The notes below the pieces were generated by a model. It saw nothing but the letters and a program-made list of their open reading frames with translations. It did not search any database and was not told the DNA's origin. The position numbers and the translations under genes were made by a program. A DNA stretch of 64,000 nucleotides. It comes from Candidatus Sabulitectum sp. GTDB taxonomy: Bacteria > Fermentibacterota > Fermentibacteria > Fermentibacterales > JCC-6. Positions 1 to 7,875 of the stretch are shown here, piece by piece (the stretch's first letter is position 1; every line of letters starts with the position of its first letter). The stretch is taken from NCBI GenBank assembly GCA_023139045.1, contig JAGLOJ010000038.1:46969-110968 (forward strand). Direction: 5' to 3'.

Positions 1-2
1 CC

Positions 3-335
3 TGTGATGACATTCCTCAGTTGATGAGAGATTCCGACATTTTCTTCATCCCCTCTCTCTGGGAGGGCTTTGGTATCGCCGCAGTGGAAGCCATGGCATC
101 CGGGCTGCCGGTCGTTGCAAGTGATGTTTCCGGACTGAGGGAAGTCGTCGGGAGTGAAGCTGGTCTGCTTGTTGATCCTGCATCTGTTGAAGATATGTCT
201 GTGGCATTGAAAAAACTGATTTGCGACTCGGATACAGCACTCGAAATGGGTTCACACGGACCGGAAAAGGCATCAAACTATTCGCTTGAAGCCTGCGCTG
301 TATCACACATTAATTTGTTCAGGGATAGACAATAA
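3..335 (+). CDS. Glycosyltransferase family 4, C-terminal end (5' truncated by window)
   Basis: The reading frame is open from the window edge, so the gene starts upstream. The visible 110 residues carry the GT4/GT-B donor-sugar signature: SLWEGFGIAAVEAMASG followed by LPVVASDVSGLREVV and a LLVDP loop. In GT4 enzymes the first glutamate and the EA pair contact the nucleotide-sugar diphosphate and ribose. The protein probably transfers a sugar in polysaccharide or glycolipid synthesis; acceptor and sugar cannot be read from this fragment. The stop at 333-335 overlaps the 3' end of the convergent selD gene by 17 bp. Confidence 0.85.
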   Translation, partial: CDDIPQLMRDSDIFFIPSLWEGFGIAAVEAMASGLPVVASDVSGLREVVGSEAGLLVDPASVEDMSVALKKLICDSDTALEMGSHGPEKASNYSLEACAVSHINLFRDRQ

Positions 336-1350
336 GTCTGGGCTGACCTTTACCGGGATCTTCCACTACTCGACCGATTATGGTTGTCTCTTCATTGCCG
401 CATTCTCGAAGGGCAGAAACTGCCTCTTCCACCTGATCGGCGCGGACAGCGGCAAGGAGCCCTCCGGAAGTCTGGGCATCAAACAGAATGTCAGCCAGAT
501 TTTCACTGATATCTGAATCGATGTAGGCGTTCTCACCAACATATTTGCGATTCTGGGCAGAGCCACCGGGGAAGTAATCCTCTACATAGTTCATCACACC
601 GGCGAAGAGAGGAATGTCTTCAGCATTGAACACAAGCCCCACATTCGCTGATTTTGCGAACGCCAGAGAATGTCCCATAAGACCGAAGCCGGTGATATCC
701 GTCATAGCACTCACATCGTACTCGTTCAGTACATCGGAGGCGTACATGTTCAATCTTTCCATGGAGGCGATCAGCGGCCCCATTATCTCAGGTTTCAGAG
801 GTGCAGCTTTGTTTGCAGTGGTCAGAATACCTGAGCCGATGGGTTTTGTGAGGATCAGGATGTCTCCAGGCCTTGCCATGGAGTTTGTCATCACTTTTTC
901 CGGGTGAATTATGCCGGTTACGCTGAGACCGAAAACAACCTCATCCTGCTCGGCCGTGTGGCCTCCAACAAGAACCACGCCAGCTTCAACAAGCTTCTCG
1001 CTGGAACCTGTCATTATCTCCTCGATAACTTCGACTTTAAGCTTTCCTCCGGGGAAGCAGAGGAGGTTCATTGCAGTGAGGGCTTTTCCACCCATGGCCC
1101 ATATATCTGACAGGGAATTGGCCGCCGCAATTCTTCCATAGGTCCGTGGATCGCCCACTACAGGGGAAAAGAAGTCCACTGTCTGAACCAGAGCAGTTGT
1201 CTCATTGATTCTGTACACCCCTGCGTCGTCCATAGTGTCCATTCCCACAATAAGATCAGGACTGGATATTCTGGGGAGCTTTTCAAGTATTCCCGACAGC
1301 CTGCCGGGAGCCATTTTACCTGCTCAACCGGCGCAGGCGGCGTAATCCAT
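319..1350 (-). CDS. selD: Selenide, water dikinase SelD, itself a selenoprotein (in-frame UGA)
   Basis: SelD makes selenophosphate from selenide and ATP for selenocysteine and selenouridine synthesis. The 331 codons from ATG 1314 match the family: GRIAAANSLSDIWAMGGK, the LVGGHTAEQDE loop, TDITGFGLMGH and a C-terminal DAQTSGGLL. The family's catalytic Cys/Lys segment lies upstream of ATG 1314 and is recovered only if the TGA at 1326-1324 is read through: YAACAG-U-AGKMAPGRL aligns with E. coli HGAGCGCKISPKVL, with Sec at the catalytic Cys17 position. The start given (ATG 1350) has an AGGTG 8 nt upstream, but homology to the 'IRLTQY' start of other SelDs begins about three codons earlier (VNLMDY), and no ATG/GTG/TTG lies in frame between 1350 and TTG 1500. 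The protein may therefore begin farther upstream as a fusion with the Cys-rich ORF. Confidence 0.9.
1292..1308 (-). promoter_or_regulatory. Putative bacterial SECIS hairpin of selD
   Basis: Read on the minus strand, the 17 nt CCCGGCAGGCTGTCGGG begin 16 nt after the UGA. They fold as CCCG/CGGG plus a G-U and a C-G pair, and place a GG in the small apical loop 23-24 nt after the UGA. Bacterial SECIS elements that recruit SelB lie directly 3' of the UGA inside the coding region and need guanines in the apical loop, so position and loop fit. The stem is short and was folded by eye. Confidence 0.55.
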
Positions 1351-1500
1351 CAGGTTTACACCTGTGGAATTAACTCGCGCTGTTTCTGATATCCTCTCAC
1401 AGTAAGTGGAAGATTTTGTCCGCCGGTGAAAATCTCTGCACTCGGTACAATTACCGTACCTTCTGCAGGAAATGTTGGGGCAGGGACAACTGGTTTTCAA
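1324..1500 (-). CDS. Cys-rich small ORF in frame with selD, ending at its UGA
   Basis: From a TTG at 1500 the frame runs without a stop to the selD UGA. It encodes a Cys-rich segment with the pattern CPCPN-x2-C-x4-GNC-x2-C-x2-FHR and later YCER. This resembles small Cys-rich zinc-binding-like proteins (DUF6485-like; family recognised only by pattern). The arrangement allows three readings: an N-terminal domain fused to SelD through Sec; a separate 58-residue protein that stops at UGA when Sec is not inserted; or an older coding frame now unused. The Shine-Dalgarno site before TTG 1500 is weak (AAAGAAG), so the start is uncertain and it could lie as far up as about 1542. Confidence 0.45.
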   Translation of the reverse strand: MKTSCPCPNISCRRYGNCTECRDFHRRTKSSTYCERISETARVNSTGVNLMDYAACAG

Positions 1501-1597
1501 AGCACTTCTTTCTTTTCGACACAACACGATACAACACAACAATGACGAAGGAAGGAATATACATCTTTTCTTCGTTTTATAAAACTCGGATTATCGT

Positions 1598-1951
1598 TCA
1601 GTAACTGTTTCCGTTTTGCATGAAAAATATGGAATCATCCTCAATTGAAATTCGAATTCGATCCCCGGTAATTCCATGGGTTACATATCCGAAGCTGCCT
1701 TCCAGTGATCTTCCGTCGGCAGGCTCCATACTAACGTGAAAGGCATCGTCTTTTGTGTATATGACAGAGAACTCCCGTTGTTCACCGGGGGCCATGTTCT
1801 GAATGGTCCAGCTGCTGTCACAGACTGCAATTGTTACAGATGTGCAGATCATATCTGAATTGTTTTCAATCAGAATCAGATTCCTGCTCCTGCGACATCC
1901 TGTGACTGCAAGAAGTACGATTATGATAACAGGAGTAAGTGCCCTTCTCAT
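1598..1951 (-). CDS. Small predicted lipoprotein, unknown function
   Basis: This 117-residue protein starts with a short basic N-terminus, a hydrophobic run (LTPVIIIVLLAVTGC) and a lipobox VTGC, so it should be lipidated on Cys19 and anchored in a membrane. The rest is a single predicted beta-rich domain with two further cysteines and no motif I recognise. The ATG is preceded on the minus strand by AGGAGGGTCAT, a strong ribosome-binding site. It diverges from the DUF6754 gene at 2067. About 100 bp separate it from the Cys-rich/selD frame downstream, so cotranscription with selD is possible. Confidence 0.75.
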   Translation of the reverse strand: MRRALTPVIIIVLLAVTGCRRSRNLILIENNSDMICTSVTIAVCDSSWTIQNMAPGEQREFSVIYTKDDAFHVSMEPADGRSLEGSFGYVTHGITGDRIRISIEDDSIFFMQNGNSY

Positions 1952-1966
1952 ATGACCCTCCTTTTT

Positions 1967-2040
1967 CCGATTATGCAGAGACTTGAGAACATGTCAATAC
2001 TTCTGCTCTGTACTGCGGGACATTTCCGTTGCATAATCGG
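1967..2040. repeat. Perfect 11-bp inverted repeat between divergent genes
   Basis: The arms CCGATTATGCA (1967-1977) and TGCATAATCGG (2030-2040) are exact reverse complements separated by 52 bp. They lie in the 115-bp gap between the lipoprotein start and the DUF6754 start. Each arm would fall near the promoter of one of the two genes, which suits a shared operator or DNA-looping site. A long-loop RNA hairpin is the alternative. No regulator is identified. Confidence 0.55.
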
Positions 2041-2066
2041 TAATCACTTACTTGGGGAGGTATATC

Positions 2067-3218
2067 TTGATCACTGTCTTTATGATCTGCGCAACACTTT
2101 TCTCAACGGCGGAGATAATTTCTGTTACCAATGCTCCTGAAGATGATGGTTCTCTGCTTCTTGTTGAGTTTGACGGTGTGATGGAAACGCCTGATAACCT
2201 GATCGGTCTGCTTGTACAGCGAAGAGAGCCCGATTCTGAGGAAGTAATCTGGGAAACGGTCATAGCAGAGGCGCTTCCACTGGAGAGCACAGAAATCATG
2301 GACGGTTATGATCCGGATTATCCAATATCTCCTATGACCTCATACCAGTACAGAACTGTTGTTCTTACAGCTGATGGAGATTCTCTTCACAGTGATATCT
2401 TCACGGGTGCTGAACTGGCCAGGGGGGAGTGGTTCAGCCCGAGCGAGATGCCAACCATGATTGGTAGTGCGCTTTTTCTCGGACTGATCTTTTTCTACTT
2501 CCACAAGGCGAAAAGGGGTGCAGAATTCTACCTCCGTCCAATTGCCGGTATCGAAGCTATTGATGAGGCAATAGGCAGAGCAACAGAAATGGGAAAACCT
2601 ATTCTGTATGTACCCGGGCTTTCAACTATCAGCGATGTTGCAACAATTGCGAGTATTACCATACTTGGCAGGGTAGCCAAAAAGGTGGCTGAATACGGAA
2701 CTCCGCTGCTGGTTCCAAACTGTGATCCCATTGTTTTCACCGTTTGTGAAGAAACAGTTCGCCAGGGGTATCTGGAGGCAGGAAGACCGGACGCATACGA
2801 TAATGACAGTGTTTTCTTTCTCACCCAGAGCCAGTTCGCCTATGTGGCCGGTGTGAACGGAATCATGATGCGTGAAAAACCGGCAACAAACTTTTATCTG
2901 GGAATGTTCTGGGCAGAATCTTTGATTCTGGCTGAGACAGGTGCGCTGTCAGGGGCTATCCAGATCGCAGGTACTGATGCTGTTACTCAGCTTCCATTCT
3001 TCATAACAACCTGTGATTACACACTGATCGGTGAAGAACTCTATGCTGCAAGTGCTTACCTGGGCCGTGAGCCAAAGCAGCTTGGATCCATCAAAGGGCA
3101 GGATTCGTGCAAAGCTGTTATGATGAGTTTCATTGCGCTGGGTATAGTTCTGAGCATTATCTATGCCATCACAGGGAATGAATCAGTGATGTTTCTTAGC
3201 CGCTTTATAAGTCTGTAA
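2067..3218 (+). CDS. DUF6754 membrane protein
   Basis: TTG 2067 is chosen because GGGGAGG (2054-2060) stands 6 nt upstream; an earlier in-frame TTG would contain this site. The 383-residue product begins with a signal-like hydrophobic segment. It continues with a fibronectin-like extracytoplasmic region of about 100 residues, a transmembrane helix near residue 140 (IGSALFLGLIFFYFH), a soluble domain with PILYVPGLSTISDVAT, and a C-terminal helix (SFIALGIVLSIIYAI). The central soluble region matches my recollection of DUF6754, seen in FCB-type and candidate-phylum genomes. Its function is unknown. The stop is followed after one base by the GNAT start, so the three genes 2067-4124 form one operon. 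Confidence 0.75.
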   Translation: MITVFMICATLFSTAEIISVTNAPEDDGSLLLVEFDGVMETPDNLIGLLVQRREPDSEEVIWETVIAEALPLESTEIMDGYDPDYPISPMTSYQYRTVVLTADGDSLHSDIFTGAELARGEWFSPSEMPTMIGSALFLGLIFFYFHKAKRGAEFYLRPIAGIEAIDEAIGRATEMGKPILYVPGLSTISDVATIASITILGRVAKKVAEYGTPLLVPNCDPIVFTVCEETVRQGYLEAGRPDAYDNDSVFFLTQSQFAYVAGVNGIMMREKPATNFYLGMFWAESLILAETGALSGAIQIAGTDAVTQLPFFITTCDYTLIGEELYAASAYLGREPKQLGSIKGQDSCKAVMMSFIALGIVLSIIYAITGNESVMFLSRFISL

Positions 3219-3219
3219 G

Positions 3220-3678
3220 ATGCCTGATCTTCTCGTTCCACTCTACAGCCTGCCAGAGAAGTTCCGGTGTGATGGATTTACAGTTCGAAGACCGATGGCT
3301 CACGAAAGTGAGACCATCCGGAACTGGATAGAGGTTAGCTTCTCAACAGGGTGGGCCTCGGAGGTGCTTTCCGCAATCAGCAGAACTCCATCAACAATGA
3401 TAATTGCTCTTGAGAAATCAACAGGAAAGCTTGCAGGATTCTGCGGATGGGATTGTACTGCTCTGGGATTTCTCGGGCCGGTTGGAGTTGCAGAGGAATA
3501 CAGAGGAGCCGGTGTTGGGAAGGCTGTTACCCTTGAGGTGCTGCACTGCATGCGGCAGCAGGGCTACGGGTACGGGGTCGTTGGAGCAGCAGGACCAGTT
3601 GATTTCTTCCAGTCGATCTGCAAAGCATCGGTGATTCCCGGGAGTACACCCGGGATCTATCCGGTGCCTATTACATGA
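3220..3678 (+). CDS. GNAT family N-acetyltransferase
   Basis: This 152-residue protein has the GNAT core: a beta-strand ending GFLGPVGVAEEYRGAGVGKAV, which contains the acetyl-CoA pyrophosphate loop (R/Q-x2-G-x-G/A) as RGAGVGKA, then a helix and the late strand GYGVVGAAGPVDFF. It should transfer an acetyl group from acetyl-CoA to an amine; the substrate is not predictable. It starts one base after the DUF6754 stop and overlaps the next GNAT by 4 nt (ATGA), so the two acetyltransferases are translationally coupled. Confidence 0.85.
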   Translation: MPDLLVPLYSLPEKFRCDGFTVRRPMAHESETIRNWIEVSFSTGWASEVLSAISRTPSTMIIALEKSTGKLAGFCGWDCTALGFLGPVGVAEEYRGAGVGKAVTLEVLHCMRQQGYGYGVVGAAGPVDFFQSICKASVIPGSTPGIYPVPIT

Positions 3679-4124
3679 TTATTCGATCTATGACACCTGA
3701 ACACTACAATGCTCTCGTAAAGCTGTGGAGCAGTTTCCCTGGTAATACCATGACAGGAGCAGATTCAGCAGATGGTTTTTCTCTTTTTCTGAAGAGAAAC
3801 CAGGCATACTGTTTTACTGCTTTTGAAAGTGATGAGGTCGTGGGGTCGGTAATGGCCGGGGAAGATGCCAGACGGGGTTACATATACCATCTGTCTGTGA
3901 GAAAGGATCTGCACCACTCCGGCACAGGCAAGGCTCTGATGGATAAAACAGAAACAGCCCTTTACAATGCAGGCATTGAGAAGATCCATCTGTTCATTTT
4001 CTCTGACAATCCTGCAATTGAGTTTTACAGAAGAGCCGGATGGCATCTCAGGGACGATATCAAAGTAATGAGCAAGGTTCTTAAGGGGAACAGGTACATG
4101 GGAACCAGGAACCTTAATCAATAA
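3675..4124 (+). CDS. GNAT family N-acetyltransferase
   Basis: The 149-residue protein is a single GNAT domain. Strand beta-4 reads YIYHLSVRKDLHHSGTGKAL, giving the acetyl-CoA-binding loop HHSGTGKA, and the family's late motif is present as SDNPAIEFYRRAGW, typical of RimI/YpeA-like enzymes. Substrate unknown. It is coupled to the upstream GNAT by a 4-nt overlap and converges with the TauE gene, whose 3' end it overlaps by 11 bp. Confidence 0.85.
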   Translation: MIIRSMTPEHYNALVKLWSSFPGNTMTGADSADGFSLFLKRNQAYCFTAFESDEVVGSVMAGEDARRGYIYHLSVRKDLHHSGTGKALMDKTETALYNAGIEKIHLFIFSDNPAIEFYRRAGWHLRDDIKVMSKVLKGNRYMGTRNLNQ

Positions 4125-4860
4125 GTAATTTCACAGTCATTCCCGTCAGGGCCACTGCCAGAATTACCTTGATCCATTTCGGGTTCATTTTCTGACTGAA
4201 GTTGCTTCCCAGAATGCCGCCAATACTGTTTCCAGCCGCAAGAATCAATCCTGGAACAATCTGAATGTTTCCTTTCACAGCGAAGATGAAGATGGATGGA
4301 ACAAGATAGACCGCCACAACGATGACCTTGATACTGTTGGTTTTTGCCAGCCCGAGACCACCGATCATCGTGAGGCTGAAAATAATCAGGTAGCCGGTAC
4401 CAGCCTGGATCAGCCCGCCGTAAAAACCGATGAAGAGAAAAAGTGCAGCCTGCAGCCATTTCCGCCTGAGCTTTGACTCGACGGCTTCTGATTGCCTGTG
4501 AAAGAATATCACGGAAAGCCCCAGTAGAATTGCTCCTGCCAGTATACATTTGAATGCAGAATCAGAGAGATTCACTGCAGTTAAAGCCCCTGCTACAGCT
4601 CCCGGCACCGCAGCCAACCCCAGAAAAAGACCCTGCCTGAGATCTCTTCTGCCGTGGCGACGAAAATTACCGGAAGCGATAATGTTCTGGATCAGAACCG
4701 CGATGCGGTTGGTGCCATTGGCTACAACCGGAGGCATACCTGCGAGAATGAGTATGGGGAGAGTTATCAGAGACCCTCCCCCGGCGGTTACATTCATGAA
4801 CCCTCCGCAGATTCCGGCAGCCAGAAGCATTGCATTGTATGACATCCGGTAAGTATACAA
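4114..4860 (-). CDS. TauE/SafE family sulfite/anion exporter-like permease
   Basis: This 248-residue integral membrane protein has about seven to eight hydrophobic helices and the internal-repeat glycine motif near the N-terminus (GGFMNVTAGGGSLITLP) with a counterpart in the second half (LAAGNSIGGILGSNF). The family (formerly DUF81) exports sulfite, sulfoacetate or related organosulfur anions across the inner membrane. The exact substrate is unknown. It may share a transcript with the DUF3276 gene, 17 bp upstream on the same strand. Confidence 0.85.
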   Translation of the reverse strand: MYTYRMSYNAMLLAAGICGGFMNVTAGGGSLITLPILILAGMPPVVANGTNRIAVLIQNIIASGNFRRHGRRDLRQGLFLGLAAVPGAVAGALTAVNLSDSAFKCILAGAILLGLSVIFFHRQSEAVESKLRRKWLQAALFLFIGFYGGLIQAGTGYLIIFSLTMIGGLGLAKTNSIKVIVVAVYLVPSIFIFAVKGNIQIVPGLILAAGNSIGGILGSNFSQKMNPKWIKVILAVALTGMTVKLLID

Positions 4861-4877
4861 GCCGGCATCTTCTTAAA

Positions 4878-5324
4878 CTACTCTCCGGATGCTTCTGGTT
4901 GAATGAGACCCATTCGTTCAAGCCTTGCAAGCAATGCACCGGAGCTTCTTCCGAAAGACTTTGAGATGGTTTCAATATCTACACCACTCTTGAACTGCTT
5001 CTCCAGCTTCTCTTCCTCTTCAGGTTCCCACTTCATGAATGCTTTCGGGTGGGTTTTTCTGGCCTCTGTTATTTCTTCGTCTCTTCTGGCCTCTGACAGT
5101 TTCTCCAGCATTTCACAGGCCTCTGTGATTTTTTCCCTGAATCCCTTGAAGGACTCCTCGAAGAGAATCACTTTCTTCTGCTCAAACGTACCATCCGCCT
5201 GCCTGCGGGAATCGGTGATGGAAATGTAGTAGTGATCGTTCTTTGCCTGCTTCCCATCGATGAAGAAGGTGTTCCTTCCGGCGGATACCCTTGCTGTGTA
5301 GAGTGTTGTTCTTTCTTCAGACAT
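4878..5324 (-). CDS. DUF3276 (PUR-like) family protein
   Basis: I start at ATG 5324 because AAGGAG lies about 7 nt upstream; the frame is open farther but without a better site. The N-terminal half (TLYTARVSAGRNTFFIDGKQ, then DHYYISITDSRR) matches DUF3276, whose structures resemble the PUR-alpha single-stranded nucleic-acid-binding repeat and which is common in Bacteroidota and Spirochaetes. A charged helix and a C-terminal winged-helix or SANT-like segment (KSGVDIETISKSFGRSSGALLARL) follow, which resembles a resolvase-type HTH. Role: probable nucleic-acid binding; target unknown. Confidence 0.7.
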   Translation of the reverse strand: MSEERTTLYTARVSAGRNTFFIDGKQAKNDHYYISITDSRRQADGTFEQKKVILFEESFKGFREKITEACEMLEKLSEARRDEEITEARKTHPKAFMKWEPEEEEKLEKQFKSGVDIETISKSFGRSSGALLARLERMGLIQPEASGE

Positions 5325-5545
5325 CTTTCTCTCCTTTTTTCTCTGTCGAGCTTGAGGTTGCAATCTGCGACTTCAAGTTTTCGAATAATTCTTCTACCAA
5401 TCCGGGAACTTCCTGCATTGTGTCTCAATCCTTTCACGGTTAGGGAAACATGTGTTTACTTTAATAGCAACCTCCATTATCCACTGTTTTTCAAGTGCCA
5501 GTTCCAAAGCTTGACAAACTGCTTCTTAAAAGACACACTAGGAGC

Positions 5546-7315
5546 ATGAGAAAACCTCTTCCTATGACTGCCCGGGAAATGCGTGACCGCGGATGGGATC
5601 AGCTGGACGTGCTGATTGTCACCGGTGACGCTTATGTGGATCATCCTTCTTTTGGTGCTGCTGTCATCGGAAGGGTTCTTGAGAGCAGAGGATACAAGGT
5701 TGGTATTGTTGCCCAGCCGGACTGGAAGGATCTTGAGTCTTTTACCGTTATGGGGAAGCCCAGACTATTTGCAGGGGTAACTTCAGGCAACATGGATTCC
5801 ATGGTGAACCACTACACATCCAACAACAGACTACGTTCAGATGACGCTTACACTCCTGACGGGATGCCGGGGAAAAGACCCGACAGAGCTGTACTGAAGT
5901 ACACTAACTGTCTGCAGAGAAGCATGAAGGGTGTTCCTGTTGTACTCGGTGGTATTGAGGCAAGCTTGAGAAGAGTAACTCACTATGATTTCTGGAGTGA
6001 CAGGCTGAAGAAGTCTATTCTTCTCGACAGCAAAGCATCAATTCTCGTTTACGGAATGGGTGAAAAACAGATAGTTGAGATCGCCAGGCGCATTGATGCA
6101 GGTGAAACTCTTGCCGGTATTCCGGGAACCGCTACAGCGGTTCATCACGGAAAGTATCAGGCACAGGGCAGCGATGTTGTGCTGCCCTCCCACGAATCCC
6201 TTAACTCCAACCCTGTGGAAATGCTGGAACTTTCAAGACTGCTTGAAGCAAATCAGAATCCATGGTGCGGTTCCAGGTTGATCCAGCGTGCTGATTCCAG
6301 GATTGTGATCGTTGAGCCACCGGCAGAGCCTCTGTCCCCGGAAGAAATGGATGCGGTGTATGACCTTCCTTACACCCGGCTGCCTCATTCCGCATACAGA
6401 GGTGAAATACCGGCGCTGACCATGATAAAGGATTCCATCACAGTGGTGAGAGGTTGCAGCGGCGGGTGTACATTCTGTGCCATTGGTCTTCATCAGGGGA
6501 AGTTTATCACAAGCAGATCAGCGGGGTCAGTTCTTCGCGAGACAGAAAAGATTGCCTCTTCATCGGCATTCAGGGGAACAATCTCCGATCTCGGCGGCCC
6601 CACTGCCAACATGTACGGGCTGGGTTGCAACGACCCTGAACAGATGAAGCGGTGCAGAAGACCATCATGCCTCTACCCTGATATCTGCGCTCACTTCCGA
6701 ACGGATCATAGCAGCTATATAAACCTTCTTACAAAAACCGGGACTGTTTCCGGAGTGAAAAATGTGTTCATATCCAGCGGTATCAGGCATGATGTTGCCC
6801 TCAGGGATCCTCATTTCATGGCCAGGCTTACATCAAAGAATATTTCAGGTCACTTGAGAATTGCCCCCGAGCATACCCACGACAGAATACTGGCACTCAT
6901 GCGCAAACCCACCCGTGAGGTGTGGGAAAGATTTGCTGCGGAATTCAAGAAGAGTGCTGAAAGATCCGGAAGAAAACAGTACATCGTTCCATACATCATT
7001 GCAGCTTTCCCGGGGTGTACTATCGGGGACATGCAGGCGGCCAGGTCCTTCCTTGAAACCCAGGGAGCCATCCCGAGGCAGGTCCAGATATTTCTGCCCA
7101 CCCCTATGACGGTGGCAACCGCGATGTACTTCTGTGGCAGATCATACCCCGACTGTGAGCCTCTGCGGATTCCCAGAAAACCGTCAGACAAGCAGCAGCA
7201 GAAGGATATGATTCTATATGGTATTCACGGCATGAAGAACACAGACCGCAAGGATGCAGTGAATCGCAACATCAATCACAGGCAGGGCCCTTCCGGTAAA
7301 CCTCCCCGACATTAG
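5546..7315 (+). CDS. YgiQ family radical SAM protein (UPF0313)
   Basis: ATG 5546 is preceded by TAGGAG. The 589-residue protein has the long YgiQ N-terminal domain (DVLIVTGDAYVDHPSFG, then LGGIEASLRR) and a radical-SAM core with CSGGCTFC (CxxxCxxC) near residues 304-311, which binds the 4Fe-4S cluster that cleaves SAM. The later ISGHLRIAPEHT and QVQIFLPTPMT blocks are typical of the family. The reaction is not established. The last 102 bp overlap the convergent DUF2752 gene. Confidence 0.9.
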   Translation: MRKPLPMTAREMRDRGWDQLDVLIVTGDAYVDHPSFGAAVIGRVLESRGYKVGIVAQPDWKDLESFTVMGKPRLFAGVTSGNMDSMVNHYTSNNRLRSDDAYTPDGMPGKRPDRAVLKYTNCLQRSMKGVPVVLGGIEASLRRVTHYDFWSDRLKKSILLDSKASILVYGMGEKQIVEIARRIDAGETLAGIPGTATAVHHGKYQAQGSDVVLPSHESLNSNPVEMLELSRLLEANQNPWCGSRLIQRADSRIVIVEPPAEPLSPEEMDAVYDLPYTRLPHSAYRGEIPALTMIKDSITVVRGCSGGCTFCAIGLHQGKFITSRSAGSVLRETEKIASSSAFRGTISDLGGPTANMYGLGCNDPEQMKRCRRPSCLYPDICAHFRTDHSSYINLLTKTGTVSGVKNVFISSGIRHDVALRDPHFMARLTSKNISGHLRIAPEHTHDRILALMRKPTREVWERFAAEFKKSAERSGRKQYIVPYIIAAFPGCTIGDMQAARSFLETQGAIPRQVQIFLPTPMTVATAMYFCGRSYPDCEPLRIPRKPSDKQQQKDMILYGIHGMKNTDRKDAVNRNINHRQGPSGKPPRH

Positions 7316-7591
7316 CATCATAGTTATTCTGATAAGCCATTCAAAAGTATAGACTGCCAGAAAAAGCTGGAAACTGGTGTTGATCCTGTCCTGTTTCCTG
7401 TCTCCGGAGAGAACACAGTTCATGTCTCTTGTAAGGCCGCAGAACGGGCATGCATCCCCCGTGAAGTCCTCGTAGTAGCAGCGCATGACTGAAGGGAAAA
7501 GTTTTTCCATCACCGGGGAGATCAGCGGAAAAACAAGCACATACAGAAGAAGCCCCAGAACAACCAGGTTGAATATTCTGTATGCTCCCAT
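7214..7591 (-). CDS. DUF2752 family small membrane protein
   Basis: This 125-residue protein has three hydrophobic segments and the DUF2752 signature FTGDACPFCGLTRDM (consensus C-P-x-C-G-L-T-R) between the first and second helices. Family function is unknown. It lies 4 nt downstream of the DUF4190-like gene, so the two are probably cotranscribed with the M16C peptidase gene upstream. Its 3' end overlaps the YgiQ gene by 102 bp on the opposite strand. Confidence 0.75.
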   Translation of the reverse strand: MGAYRIFNLVVLGLLLYVLVFPLISPVMEKLFPSVMRCYYEDFTGDACPFCGLTRDMNCVLSGDRKQDRINTSFQLFLAVYTFEWLIRITMMLMSGRFTGRALPVIDVAIHCILAVCVLHAVNTI

Positions 7592-7595
7592 TGAA

Positions 7596-7865
7596 CTAAT
7601 TGATAATCATCTCATTTATGGTGTAAGCATCTCCGGTGAACATCGCAAGCAGAAGAAAAGATGTCATGATCACCAGTGGAAGAGCGTTCAGAATAATTCC
7701 AGCAAGGGCAATGCCCGATGGCAGCCCTTCCGCCCGTTTACTGCGGAAAGAGATGATTCCCAGTATCAGACCAACTATGGCCGGCAGGATCACAAAGAGA
7801 TTAACACACGGGATAAACCCCAGCACTGCCGAAATGATTCCGATTACAAGAGAAGCTGTATCCAC
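7596..7865 (-). CDS. DUF4190-like small membrane protein
   Basis: The 89-residue product has two glycine-rich hydrophobic hairpins (ASLVIGIISAVLGF and IVGLILGIISF, then GIALAGIILNALPLV). This repeated 'G-I-x-L-G' layout is typical of DUF4190 two-helix proteins. It has no catalytic residues and its role is unknown. It starts 10 nt after the peptidase stop, on the same strand. Confidence 0.65.
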   Translation of the reverse strand: MDTASLVIGIISAVLGFIPCVNLFVILPAIVGLILGIISFRSKRAEGLPSGIALAGIILNALPLVIMTSFLLLAMFTGDAYTINEMIIN

Positions 7866-7875
7866 AATAACCTCC

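Noticed and set aside
1436..1468. Imperfect hairpin (CTGCA-n3-GGTAC-n7-GTACC-n3-TGCAG) upstream of selD, possibly a terminator or riboswitch.
   Set aside because: It lies inside the Cys-rich coding frame, has no T-run and no known riboswitch pattern.
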